DNA from: Elusimicrobiota bacterium
GTDB taxonomy: Bacteria; Elusimicrobiota; Elusimicrobia; UBA1565; UBA9628
Assembly (NCBI GenBank): GCA_026388095.1
Contig: JAPLKL010000075.1
Location: 1 to 64,000 of the forward strand
Length of the DNA: 64,000 nucleotides
Direction: 5' to 3'
Shown: in pieces, positions 49,515 to 58,173 of the stretch
Numbering within the stretch: the stretch's first letter is position 1
Layout: every line of letters begins with the position of its first letter
Made by a program: the position numbers and the translations under genes
Notes under the pieces: model-generated
Database searches by the model: none
The model's input: only the letters and a program-made list of their open reading frames with translations
Told to the model about the DNA's origin: nothing

Positions 49515-50840
49515 ATGCCAGTCGCTACCGCAGTCAGCGCCAAGATGAGATCAACCGAAGGCAAAGGCTTCAACGCTTTCGCGATGGCCCAGGCCCAATT
49601 CGACAAGGTCGCCGACATCCTCAAGCTCGACCAGCCCGCGCGCGACTTCCTGCGCGTGCCCATGCGCGAATTCCATTTCAGCATCCCGGTGCGCATGGAC
49701 GACGGCACGGTCAAGGTCTTCCGCGGCTTCCGCGTCCAGCACAACGACGCGCGCGGCCCGAACAAGGGCGGCATCCGCTTCCATCCCCAGGAGACCGTGG
49801 ACACGGTCCGCGCCCTGGCCATGTGGATGACCTGGAAGTGCTCGGTCGTGGACATCCCGCTGGGCGGAGGCAAGGGCGGCGTCATCTGCGACCCGCACAA
49901 CCTCAGCGAGCGCGAGCAGGAGCAGATCTGCCGGGGCTGGATCCGCAATATGGCGCGCAATGTGGGGCCGGTCCAGGACGTGCCGGCGCCGGATGTGATG
50001 ACCTCGCCCAAGCACATGCTCTGGATGCTCGACGAGTACGAGACCATCCACGGGCATAAGGCGCCGGGGTTCATCACGGGCAAGCCCGTGGGCATGGGCG
50101 GGTCTTTGGGCCGCACCGAGGCCACCGGCTACGGCGTGGTCTTCACGGTCCGCGAGGCCCTCAAGGAGCTCAAGCTCAAGCCCGCCGACTGCGTGGCCGC
50201 GATGCAGGGCTTCGGGAACGTCTCCCAGTACGCCGTGCGCCTGTTCCAGCAGCTCGGCGGCAGGGTGGTGTGCGTCTCCTCGTGGGACCAGAAGGACCAG
50301 AGATCCTACACCTTCCGCAAGCTGACCGGCGTGGACCCGGACCAGCTGCTCGGCATCACCGACCGCTTCGGCGGCATCGACAAGGGCAGGGCCAAGGACC
50401 TGGGCTACGAGATCCTGCCGGGCGACGCCTGGATCGAGCAGGAGGCCGACGTCCTGTTCCCGTGCGCCCTGGAGAACCAGGTCACGGCCGCCAACGCCCC
50501 CCGCATCCACAAGCGCGTCAGGCTCGTCGCGGAAGGAGCCAACGGCCCGACCACGCCGGAGGCCGACCAAGTGCTCTCCCAGCGGGGCATCTTCGTGATC
50601 CCGGACTTCCTGGCCAACGCCGGGGGCGTCACCTGCTCCTACTTCGAGCAGGTCCAGTGCAACATGAACTACTTCTGGGAGAAAGACGAGGTCCTGGGCA
50701 AACTCGACGTCCAGATGACGTCGGCCTACCTCGCGGTCAGCGAGTGCGCGCGCAAACAGAAGCTCGCCATGCGCGACGCGGCCTATGTCATCGCGGTGCG
50801 CCGGGTCGTGGAGGCCTGCCGGCAGCGCGGCTGGTTCTGA
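49515..50840 (+). CDS. gdhA: Glutamate dehydrogenase
   Basis: The 441-aa enzyme interconverts glutamate and 2-oxoglutarate plus ammonia. It carries the substrate-site lysines in GPNKGGIRFHP (about 76-86) and PLGGGKGGVICDP (about 115-127), the conserved PAPDVMTS (about 156-163), and an NAD(P)-binding region with GFGNVSQYAVRLF (about 234-246). The length fits the hexameric family. Cofactor choice cannot be settled by eye. It is first in an operon with two PEP-synthase-like genes, which is unusual, and its promoter shares the element found before the two-component system. Confidence 0.94.
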   Translation: MPVATAVSAKMRSTEGKGFNAFAMAQAQFDKVADILKLDQPARDFLRVPMREFHFSIPVRMDDGTVKVFRGFRVQHNDARGPNKGGIRFHPQETVDTVRALAMWMTWKCSVVDIPLGGGKGGVICDPHNLSEREQEQICRGWIRNMARNVGPVQDVPAPDVMTSPKHMLWMLDEYETIHGHKAPGFITGKPVGMGGSLGRTEATGYGVVFTVREALKELKLKPADCVAAMQGFGNVSQYAVRLFQQLGGRVVCVSSWDQKDQRSYTFRKLTGVDPDQLLGITDRFGGIDKGRAKDLGYEILPGDAWIEQEADVLFPCALENQVTAANAPRIHKRVRLVAEGANGPTTPEADQVLSQRGIFVIPDFLANAGGVTCSYFEQVQCNMNYFWEKDEVLGKLDVQMTSAYLAVSECARKQKLAMRDAAYVIAVRRVVEACRQRGWF

Positions 50841-50854
50841 CGCGGGAGGCGGAC

Positions 50855-52609
50855 ATGGATGGCGCGGTGGCGTCCGGACGGGACATCCCTGCGTTCGACC
50901 GTCATTTCTTCGACGGGAAGGAGCGCTTCACCTGCATCGGCGAGGGCTCCCTCGGGGGCAAGGCGGCGGGGCTCCTGCGCAGCCACCGCGTCCTGTCCGA
51001 GCGCCTGCGCGCGCAGGACCATCCCGGCTTCGTGGTCGAGGTCCCGACGCTGACGGTGATCGCCACGGGGCTCTTCGACGCGTTCATGGAGCGCAACGGC
51101 CTCTGGGAGGCGGGGCTGGCCGGGGCGTCCGACGGCGTCATCGCCGAGGCGTTCCAGAAGGCCTCGCTGCCCGCCGAGCTCCTGGGAGACCTGCGCGCCC
51201 TCATCGAGAAGGTCCACCAGCCCCTGGCGGTCCGGTCGTCGAGCCTCCTGGAGGACGCGCTCTACCGGCCCTTCGCGGGAGTCTATGAGACGAAGATGAT
51301 CCCCAACAACCAGCTCGAGCGGGACGCCCGCTTCCACAAGCTGGTCGAGGCCGTGAAATTCGTGTACGCTTCCATGTTCTTCGAGAGCGCCCGGACCTAC
51401 ATCCGCGCGGCGGGGCGCTCCAGCCGGGACGAGAAGATGGCCGTCATCATCCAGGAGGTCGTGGGGCGGCGCCGGGGCGAGCGCTTCTACCCCGATTTCT
51501 CCGGCGTGGCGCGCTCCTACAGCTACTACCGGAGCGGCAGCGCCAGGCCGGAGGACGGGGTCGTCAACCTGGCCCTGGGGCTGGGGAAGACCATCGTGGA
51601 CGGGGGCCTGGTCTGGGCCTATTCCCCGGCCTACCCCGCGGCCGCGCCGCCTTACGCGTCGCCCTCGGCCATGCTCCGCGAGACCCAGGTCGATTTCTGG
51701 GCCGTGAACATGGGCAAGCCGCCGGCCCACGACCCCACGCGGGAGACGGAGTATCTCCTGCGCTGCGGCCTGGCCGACGCGGAGACGGACGGCGTCCTGG
51801 CGCCGCTCGCCTCGACCTACGACGCCCAGTCCGACCGGCTGCGCCCCGGCCTCAACGGCGCCGGCCCGCGGGCCGTGGATTTCGCGCCGATCCTGGTCTA
51901 CGACTCCCTGCCCTTCAACGACCTGGTCCGCACGCTCATGCGCGTCTGCGAGGAGGCGGTGGGCGAGAAGGTGGAGATCGAGTTCGCAGTGACCCTGGGA
52001 GAGGACGGCGCCCCCGCGCGGCTCGGCTTCCTGCAGATGCGGCCGCTCGTGGTGGCCCACGGGTTCGTCGACGTGGCTCCCGAGGAGATGGCCGGACCCG
52101 GGATCCTCATCGCCTCGGACGCGGTCATGGGCAACGGCCTGCTGGAGGGCATCCGGGACGTGGTCTACGTCCGGCCGGAGTCCTTCGACGCGAGCCGGAC
52201 CCGCGCCATCGGCGCGGAGGTCGCCCGCCTCAACGCCGCGCTCCTGGAGGCCCGCAAGCCCTACCTCCTCATCGGCTTCGGCCGCTGGGGCAGCTCGGAT
52301 CCCTGGCTCGGCATCCCGGTGGAGTGGGGCAGCATCTGCGGGGCCGCGGCCATCGTCGAGGCCACCCTGCCGGACATGAACGTGGACCTCAGCCAGGGCT
52401 CGCATTTCTTCCACAACATATCGAGCTTCGGGGTGAGCTATTTCTGCGTGCGCCACGACCGGGATGCCGCAGTGGACTGGGCCTGGCTGGACCGCCAGGA
52501 GACGGTCGCGCAGTCCGAGTGCGTGCGGCAGGTCCGGCTCGCGGCGCCGCTCACCATCAAGGTGGACGGCCGCGCCGGCTGCGGGCTGATCCGCAAGGGG
52601 GCCGCATGA
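50855..52609 (+). CDS. PEP/pyruvate-binding domain protein (PEP-synthase-like, no phosphohistidine domain), 584 aa
   Basis: GGGAGG precedes the ATG 14 nt after gdhA. The ATP-grasp-like N-terminal domain of PEP synthase and pyruvate phosphate dikinase is recognised by GEGSLGGKAAGLL (about 29-41), LAVRSSSLLEDALYRPFAGV (about 125-144) and IIQEVVG (about 208-214). The protein lacks the swivelling phosphohistidine domain and the PEP-binding barrel of real PEP synthases. In their place the C-terminal part has LIGFGRWGSSDPWLGIPV (about 471-488) and GSHFFHN (about 515-521), a pattern shared with the next gene. Its reaction is unknown. Nucleotide-dependent phosphotransfer or sensing of PEP or pyruvate is inference. 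Confidence 0.8.
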   Translation: MDGAVASGRDIPAFDRHFFDGKERFTCIGEGSLGGKAAGLLRSHRVLSERLRAQDHPGFVVEVPTLTVIATGLFDAFMERNGLWEAGLAGASDGVIAEAFQKASLPAELLGDLRALIEKVHQPLAVRSSSLLEDALYRPFAGVYETKMIPNNQLERDARFHKLVEAVKFVYASMFFESARTYIRAAGRSSRDEKMAVIIQEVVGRRRGERFYPDFSGVARSYSYYRSGSARPEDGVVNLALGLGKTIVDGGLVWAYSPAYPAAAPPYASPSAMLRETQVDFWAVNMGKPPAHDPTRETEYLLRCGLADAETDGVLAPLASTYDAQSDRLRPGLNGAGPRAVDFAPILVYDSLPFNDLVRTLMRVCEEAVGEKVEIEFAVTLGEDGAPARLGFLQMRPLVVAHGFVDVAPEEMAGPGILIASDAVMGNGLLEGIRDVVYVRPESFDASRTRAIGAEVARLNAALLEARKPYLLIGFGRWGSSDPWLGIPVEWGSICGAAAIVEATLPDMNVDLSQGSHFFHNISSFGVSYFCVRHDRDAAVDWAWLDRQETVAQSECVRQVRLAAPLTIKVDGRAGCGLIRKGAA

Positions 52610-55410
52610 CCAGCGGGCCGACCGGACCTATCGACGGCATCCTGCGCGCCCTGCAGGAGCGGGCCAAGGAGCTCCAGTGCCTCTATCACGTCAACGAGTG
52701 CCTCCGCGCCGCCGCTTCGTCGCGCGAGGAGGTCTTGCGGGGCATCCTGGCGGCCATCCCCGCAGGCTATCAGCATTCGGGCATCTGCAAGGTCCGCCTC
52801 ATCGTGGGCGAGGACGTCTTCACGTCTCCCGGCTTCCAGGCCTCCCCGTGGGCCCAGCGGGCCGACATCGTGATGGACGGCGGGAAGGCGGGCTGCCTGG
52901 AGGTGTTCTACACGGAGGCCCGGCCGCCGGCGGGCGAAGGTCCGTTCCTCAAGGAGGAGCGCAAGCTCATCGATACCCTGGCCGACAACATCGCGCACTA
53001 TCTCGCGGAGCAGCGCGGGCGCGCGGACGCCGGCGCCCGGCCGCCCGCCGCGGGGGGCTCCGCCGTCGGGAAGCCCGACTGGTGGGTCATCGTCAACTTC
53101 CTGCGCCTCACGGACCAGCCCATGGCCCTGCGCCTGGCCCGCAAGATGGTCAACCATCTCTGCTGGAGCGGCGTGGCTGAGGCGCACGGGCTGATGCAGC
53201 GCTTCTCCCCGAAGCGGGGAGGATTGTCCGAGCTGATGGAGGACAACCGGCCCCTGGCCAAGTCCACCCCGGCGGAGCTCGACGACTTCACCGAAGAGGT
53301 CTTCCGCATCGCGGACGCCCGCCTCTCGGCGGAAGAGATCGTGGGCATGATCCAGAAGTGGATCCGGGACGACAAGGTGACCTTCCTCCTGGACGCCCTG
53401 GAGAACCCGGCGAGCACCATCCCCGACCTCGCCGATTCGCTCCAGCGCTACCGGGCCATGGGGGTCGACGAGAAGACGCTGGCCCGCCCCATCCGGACGG
53501 CTCTGCGCGCGGCTCTGATGCGGCGCTTCTTCACGGAGGAGCTGGAGTCCGTGAACCGCGCCAAGGAATGCGCCTCGATCGAGGACTTCTGCGACGTGGT
53601 CCAGCGCGTCATCTCCCCTCCGGGCGGTCACGGCCGGCTGGGAGGCAAGAGCTCGGGGCTCTTCCTCGGAGCGCAGGTCATCCGGCGGTCCGTGGAGTAC
53701 GCGGAAACGCTTTCCGGGATCAAGACCCCCGGGACGTGGTACCTGGCCTCCGACGCCCTGCTGAGCTTCATCCGCCACAACGAGCTGGAGGACGTCTACG
53801 ACCGGAAATACCTGGAGATCGACCAGGTCCGGCGCGAGTATCCCCACATCGTGCAGCTCTTCAAGAACTCGCGATTCCCGGCCGAACTCCTCAAGGGCTT
53901 CAGCATGGCCCTGGACAGCCTGGAGGACCGGCCTCTGATCGTGCGCTCCTCGAGCCTGCTGGAAGACCGCATGGGCTCGGCCTTCTCCGGGAAGTACAAG
54001 AGCCTGTTCCTCGCCAACCAGGGGAGCAAGAAGGACCGCCTGGTCGCCCTGACCGACGCGGTGGCCGAGGTCTACGCCTCCATCTTCGGCCCCGACGCCA
54101 TCTCGTACCGGGCCGAACGCAACCTCCTCGACATGCAGGAGGAGATGGGGATCATGATCCAGGAGGTGGTCGGCTCCCGCGTGGGGGACTACTTCCTGCC
54201 CAGCTACGCCGGCGTGGCCTTCAGCAACAACGAGTTCCGCTGGTCGCCGCGCATCAAGCGCGACGACGGGCTCGTGCGCCTGGTGCCGGGCCTGGGGACG
54301 CGGGCGGTCGACCGGGTGGGGGACGATTTCCCCGTGCTCCTGGCCCCCGGCCAGCCGGGGCTGCGGGTCAACGCCTCCGACGACGAGGTCCTCCGCTACG
54401 CCCCCCGGATGGTGGACCTCATCAACCTCAAGACCGGGACGTTCGACACCATCGAGCTCTCCCGGCTCCTGCGCGAATGCGGCTCCGCCGTCCCGGGGAT
54501 CGAGGACATGGTCTCGATCGTCGACGGGGGGACGCTGCGGCGCCCCGTGGGCCTGGTGGATTTCGAGAAGAGCGACTGCGTCGTCACCTTCGACGGCCTC
54601 ATCAGCCGGACCCCCTTCGTGCTGCGCGTGAACAGCCTGCTGCGGCTGCTCCGCCAGAAGCTGGGGACGCCGGTGGACATCGAGTTCGCCTCGGACGGCA
54701 AGGACCTCTACCTCCTGCAGTGCCGGCCCCAGAGCTACGGTCCGGACGCGGGGCCGGCGGATATCCCGGCGGACATACCCCGGGACCGCGTCCTGTTCAC
54801 GGCGAACCGCTACGTCTCCAACGGCAGGACGCCGGAGATCACCCATGTGGTCTACGTGGACCCCGCGAAGTATTCGCGGCTGGAGGATTACGACGACCTC
54901 AAGGAGGTCGGGCGCATCGTGGGGCGCCTCAACGTGCTCCTGCCCAAGCGCCGCTTCATCCTCATGGGTCCCGGCCGCTGGGGCAGCCGGGGAGACATCA
55001 AGCTGGGCGTCGGCGTCACCTACTCGGACATCAGCAACACCGCGGCGCTCATCGAGGTCGCCCGCCGCGAAGGGGGCTACCAGCCGGACCTGTCCTTCGG
55101 CACGCACTTCTTCCAGGACCTCGTGGAGGCCAACATCCGCTACCTGCCGCTGTATCCGGACGACGACGCCGCGGTCTTCAACGAAGCGTTCCTGACCGGC
55201 GCGGCCAGCGTCCTCGCCGAGTTCCTGCCGGACCGCAAGGATTTCTCCGAGACGGTCCGGGTCATCGACATCCCGGCCTCAGTGGGCGGGAAGATCCTGC
55301 GTCTGCTGATGAACGGGGACCGGGATGAGGCCGTCGCCTTCTTCTCCGACCCCGGAGCGGCCCTCCCCGGCTCCTCGGGCGAACCTCCTTCCGCCACGAG
55401 ATGGCTGTAG
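52606..55410 (+). CDS. Sensor-linked PEP/pyruvate-binding domain protein (934 aa)
   Basis: The ATG overlaps the previous stop (ATGA). Residues about 8-130 repeat the sensor domain of the histidine kinase at 47635: ERAKELQCLY, QHSGICKVRLIV, GGKAGCLEVFY and FLKEERKLIDTLA. A helical region follows (about 155-335). The PEP-synthase-type nucleotide domain has GRLGGKSSGLFLG (about 343), IVRSSSLLEDRMGSAFSG (about 445) and IMIQEVVGSRVGDYF. The end has LMGPGRWGSRGDIKLG (about 786) and GTHFFQD (about 831), as in the preceding protein. No phosphohistidine domain is seen. The layout suggests that the ligand read by the kinase also controls this protein. Confidence 0.8.
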   Translation: MTSGPTGPIDGILRALQERAKELQCLYHVNECLRAAASSREEVLRGILAAIPAGYQHSGICKVRLIVGEDVFTSPGFQASPWAQRADIVMDGGKAGCLEVFYTEARPPAGEGPFLKEERKLIDTLADNIAHYLAEQRGRADAGARPPAAGGSAVGKPDWWVIVNFLRLTDQPMALRLARKMVNHLCWSGVAEAHGLMQRFSPKRGGLSELMEDNRPLAKSTPAELDDFTEEVFRIADARLSAEEIVGMIQKWIRDDKVTFLLDALENPASTIPDLADSLQRYRAMGVDEKTLARPIRTALRAALMRRFFTEELESVNRAKECASIEDFCDVVQRVISPPGGHGRLGGKSSGLFLGAQVIRRSVEYAETLSGIKTPGTWYLASDALLSFIRHNELEDVYDRKYLEIDQVRREYPHIVQLFKNSRFPAELLKGFSMALDSLEDRPLIVRSSSLLEDRMGSAFSGKYKSLFLANQGSKKDRLVALTDAVAEVYASIFGPDAISYRAERNLLDMQEEMGIMIQEVVGSRVGDYFLPSYAGVAFSNNEFRWSPRIKRDDGLVRLVPGLGTRAVDRVGDDFPVLLAPGQPGLRVNASDDEVLRYAPRMVDLINLKTGTFDTIELSRLLRECGSAVPGIEDMVSIVDGGTLRRPVGLVDFEKSDCVVTFDGLISRTPFVLRVNSLLRLLRQKLGTPVDIEFASDGKDLYLLQCRPQSYGPDAGPADIPADIPRDRVLFTANRYVSNGRTPEITHVVYVDPAKYSRLEDYDDLKEVGRIVGRLNVLLPKRRFILMGPGRWGSRGDIKLGVGVTYSDISNTAALIEVARREGGYQPDLSFGTHFFQDLVEANIRYLPLYPDDDAAVFNEAFLTGAASVLAEFLPDRKDFSETVRVIDIPASVGGKILRLLMNGDRDEAVAFFSDPGAALPGSSGEPPSATRWL

Positions 55411-55441
55411 CCTGAAGCGCTCCTCGCCCCTTCGGCCGGGT

Positions 55442-55473
55442 GTGGCCGCCAGAGACCCCCTCTTGGCGGCCAC
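55442..55473 (+). terminator. Hairpin after the glutamate dehydrogenase operon
   Basis: GTGGCCGCCAGAG pairs with CTCTTGGCGGCCAC with one bulged T around an ACCCC loop. No T-tract follows, so it may end or protect the transcript. Confidence 0.5.
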
Positions 55474-55535
55474 GCCGGCCTCCCGGGCTGATCCACGAAA
55501 AGGGACGTGCGAATCTTATAAGATTACGTATTCCA

Positions 55536-55982
55536 ATGAGGAACAAACTCGCGGATCATGCGGCGTCGGGATTGCTTTTCGTCATCATCCCGTGCTTCCT
55601 GTACTGGCTGCTGAAGCCTTTCCCGCATGATGCTTTCACACTGCTTGGCGTGATTCTAATAGTCCCTTCGTATATCGCGATCGCTGTCGCCAGGATCCAG
55701 CTGGGAGCCTCCTTTTCGGTCTCGGCAAAGGAGCACCAGCTTGTGACCACCGGGCTTTACTCGAAGATCCGGCACCCGGTCTATGTGTCCGGTCTGTTCC
55801 TTGGCATCGGGCTGGCTCTTTGCCTGCACGACCGCCTGCATGACCCGCACGTCCTTGTATTTTTTGTTTTCGCTATAGCGAGGATAGCGTGGCTGTTCCT
55901 GGGCATCCGCGGGGAAGAACTCGCGCTGGAAGAGAAGTTCGGAGACGAATACCGCGATTACAGGATGCGCACGTGGTTCTGA
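55536..55982 (+). CDS. Isoprenylcysteine carboxyl methyltransferase-like membrane protein
   Basis: The 148-aa protein has four hydrophobic segments and the ICMT/PEMT signature LVTTGLYSKIRHPVYVSGLF (about residues 68-87), followed by RGEELALEEKFGDEYRDYR (about 125-143), which carry the S-adenosylmethionine-binding residues of the family. In bacteria such enzymes methylate lipids or small isoprenoid compounds; the substrate here is unknown. The ATG at 55536 was chosen because hydrophobic segment one begins soon after; TATAAG lies 13 nt upstream. GC content is lower than that of the operon before it. Confidence 0.83.
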   Translation: MRNKLADHAASGLLFVIIPCFLYWLLKPFPHDAFTLLGVILIVPSYIAIAVARIQLGASFSVSAKEHQLVTTGLYSKIRHPVYVSGLFLGIGLALCLHDRLHDPHVLVFFVFAIARIAWLFLGIRGEELALEEKFGDEYRDYRMRTWF

Positions 55983-55998
55983 CCTGAGAGATCCGGTC

Positions 55999-56898
55999 TC
56001 AGCGGAAAGCGGAAGAGGGCGGCTCGTCGCCTTTGCCGCCGCGGCGGAACAGGTCGCCGTCGCGCTTCATCCCCCGGAATCTATATCCGCTCAGGCTCCA
56101 GCGCGGCCCTAGGGCGTCGCGGTTGACGCCCCACATGAACCAGGCGTCAGCCTTCACGAACTGCTCCGGGGTGGTCATCTCCACTCCGCCGGGGCCGAAG
56201 CAGTTGACGGGCAAGGTGCACTGCCACTTGGTGAAGACCGCCAGCTTGTCGTCGCTGAGCACGGCGAGGAACGGCGCGAGCTTGGCGTCCCTCGCGGCAT
56301 CGCCCTTCTTCTGCTCCCTCTTCGCCGCCTTGGCCAGCACCTCGCAGGCCTTGACCTTCACCTCGCCGAGCGGTATCTCCTTCTCCCCGCACAGGATCGG
56401 CGTCTCGGCCGGGATGCCGGCGGCCAAGGCGTCGTCCACGCTCTTATTGCAGTCCCGCACATCGACCCGCATGACCTCGCCGGCCCTGTTGTAGGCGCTG
56501 GGGTCCTTGCGTATATCCTCACGCCAGCTCAGGCATTTCTTGGCGGCCGTGGCCACGGCGTCGATGTTCGGATAGCGGCAGACCTGGTTGCGCACGGTCG
56601 CCAGGGGCGCGACCACGACGCCTTTCTTCTCGCGGCTGCCGGGGAATTCGCCGTAGAAGCCCCGTAGATGGACGTTGCTCTCGTCGGTGAGCCCGGAAGC
56701 GGTCGCCGCCTCGAGCGCGGCCAGGCAGTCCTTGCCGGCCTCCAGCATCTGATCCGAGCTGCTGGAGTGGTTGAAGATGGTGGTCGCGCTGTCGCCGAGC
56801 TGCGTCTCCCAGGCTTGGTGTTTCTTGGCGTATGCCCCCGTGCCGAGCAGCAGGCACGCTCCCGCGACCACGCAGAACCGGATCATTCCGCTTCGCAT
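55999..56898 (-). CDS. Exported protein of unknown function (299 aa)
   Basis: A signal peptide (residues 1-24, FCVVAGACLLLGTGAYAKK) and a GGGGGGAAG ribosome site define the start. The mature protein is helical with about eight cysteines spread along it (for example DCLAALEAA, VCRYPN, KCLSW, DCNKS, ILCGEK, KACEV, QCTLPVNCFG). A final region reads KADAWFMWGVNRDALGPRWSLSGYRF. No family is recognised. It converges on the methyltransferase gene with a 16-nt gap. Confidence 0.72.
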   Translation of the reverse strand: MRSGMIRFCVVAGACLLLGTGAYAKKHQAWETQLGDSATTIFNHSSSSDQMLEAGKDCLAALEAATASGLTDESNVHLRGFYGEFPGSREKKGVVVAPLATVRNQVCRYPNIDAVATAAKKCLSWREDIRKDPSAYNRAGEVMRVDVRDCNKSVDDALAAGIPAETPILCGEKEIPLGEVKVKACEVLAKAAKREQKKGDAARDAKLAPFLAVLSDDKLAVFTKWQCTLPVNCFGPGGVEMTTPEQFVKADAWFMWGVNRDALGPRWSLSGYRFRGMKRDGDLFRRGGKGDEPPSSAFR

Positions 56899-56996
56899 AT
56901 CTTCCCCCCCGACGGTCTTTGGATGCTCCTGCTTCGGCTGTCTGGATGCCCGATTCTACTTTATGGACCGCCGTGAATCAATGCTACAATCGGCCC

Positions 56997-58151
56997 ATGA
57001 AGACCACTGCGGCAACGATATCCCTTCTTGCGGCATTGTCGCTTCTCCCGGCCTTGCGCGCCGCCGAGGTCCCGGATGGCAGCGAGCAGCACCGCAAGGA
57101 CATCCGGGTAACCTTTGAAAAATCCCTCAAAGCGGCGGAGCAGGGCGACGCAGCCGCGCAAGAGAAAGTCGGCGAGATGTATTTCCAGGGCGAAGGCGTC
57201 ATCGCGGATGCAGCGGAAGCGGTCAAATGGCTGCGCAAGGCCGCGGGGAAGCGCAATGCCGAGGCCCAATTCCAGCTCGGCACGATTTTCGCTCAAGGCG
57301 AGGCCGTGGTGCAGGATTCCACGGAGGCCGCCAAATGGTACCGCCTGGCCGCGGAAGCGGGTCATGCCAAGGCGCAGCACAACCTCGCCTTCATGTACGA
57401 ACGCGGCCTGGGCGTGGCGCAGGACTCCGCGCAAACCGCAGCCTGGCTGCGCAAAGCCGCCGATCAGGGCCTGGCTGGAGCCCAAAGGGACCTGGGCGAA
57501 AAGTACCGGGTCGGCAAGGGCGTGACAAAAGACCAGCAGGAAGCTCTCCAGTGGTACCTCAAGGCGGCGATGCAGGGAGATGCCGACTCCCAATTCGAGC
57601 TCGGCGTCGCGTATGAATATGGGGATGGCCTTCTCAAGGATCCAAGGGCGGCCATCTCCCGGTATCGCAAGGCCGCTGAGCAGGGGCACGCCAAGGCCCA
57701 GGTCAACCTCGGGCTGATGTATTATAAGGGCGACGGAACGGCCCAGGACCTGCCGGAAGCCATCAAATGGTTCCGCAAAGCCGCAGAGAGCGGCGAGGTC
57801 CAGGGCGCGCACAACTTGGGCTATATCTACTACCAAGGCGAAGGCGTGCCGAAAGACCTGGACGCGGCCTTCAAATGGTACTACCAGGCGGCGCAACTGG
57901 GGGATGTCGAAGCCCAGTACAATATCGCCGCGTGGTACTTCCATGGCCGGGGAGTGGCGAAGAACATGTCGGAAGCCTATATCTGGTCGAGCATCGCCGC
58001 TTCCCAGGGCCTGGCCCCGGCCGCCAGCCTGCGCGATGACGCGGAAAAAGAGCTCTCCGGCGCCGAGGGGGGCGCGGCCTTGCGCGCTATGAGGGCCCGC
58101 CAGGCCGAGATTGCGGAACGTCTCAAAGGCGGAGGAAGTCAGCGCCGCTGA
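56997..58151 (+). CDS. Exported Sel1-repeat protein
   Basis: The 384-aa protein has a signal peptide (residues 1-23) and about eight Sel1 repeats of 36 residues, each with the pattern A-x(2)-WxRKAAExGxAxAQxxLGxxYxxGxGV (for example LRKAAGKRNAEAQFQLG and FRKAAESGEVQGAHNLG). Sel1 solenoids are protein-binding scaffolds. TACAAT (56985-56990) ends 6 nt before the ATG and no ribosome site is present, so a leaderless mRNA is likely. The next gene follows after 22 nt with its own ribosome site, so the three exported-protein genes to 59923 are probably one operon. Confidence 0.9.
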   Translation: MKTTAATISLLAALSLLPALRAAEVPDGSEQHRKDIRVTFEKSLKAAEQGDAAAQEKVGEMYFQGEGVIADAAEAVKWLRKAAGKRNAEAQFQLGTIFAQGEAVVQDSTEAAKWYRLAAEAGHAKAQHNLAFMYERGLGVAQDSAQTAAWLRKAADQGLAGAQRDLGEKYRVGKGVTKDQQEALQWYLKAAMQGDADSQFELGVAYEYGDGLLKDPRAAISRYRKAAEQGHAKAQVNLGLMYYKGDGTAQDLPEAIKWFRKAAESGEVQGAHNLGYIYYQGEGVPKDLDAAFKWYYQAAQLGDVEAQYNIAAWYFHGRGVAKNMSEAYIWSSIAASQGLAPAASLRDDAEKELSGAEGGAALRAMRARQAEIAERLKGGGSQRR

Positions 58152-58173
58152 GGCGCCGAAGGAGACCCTTGCC

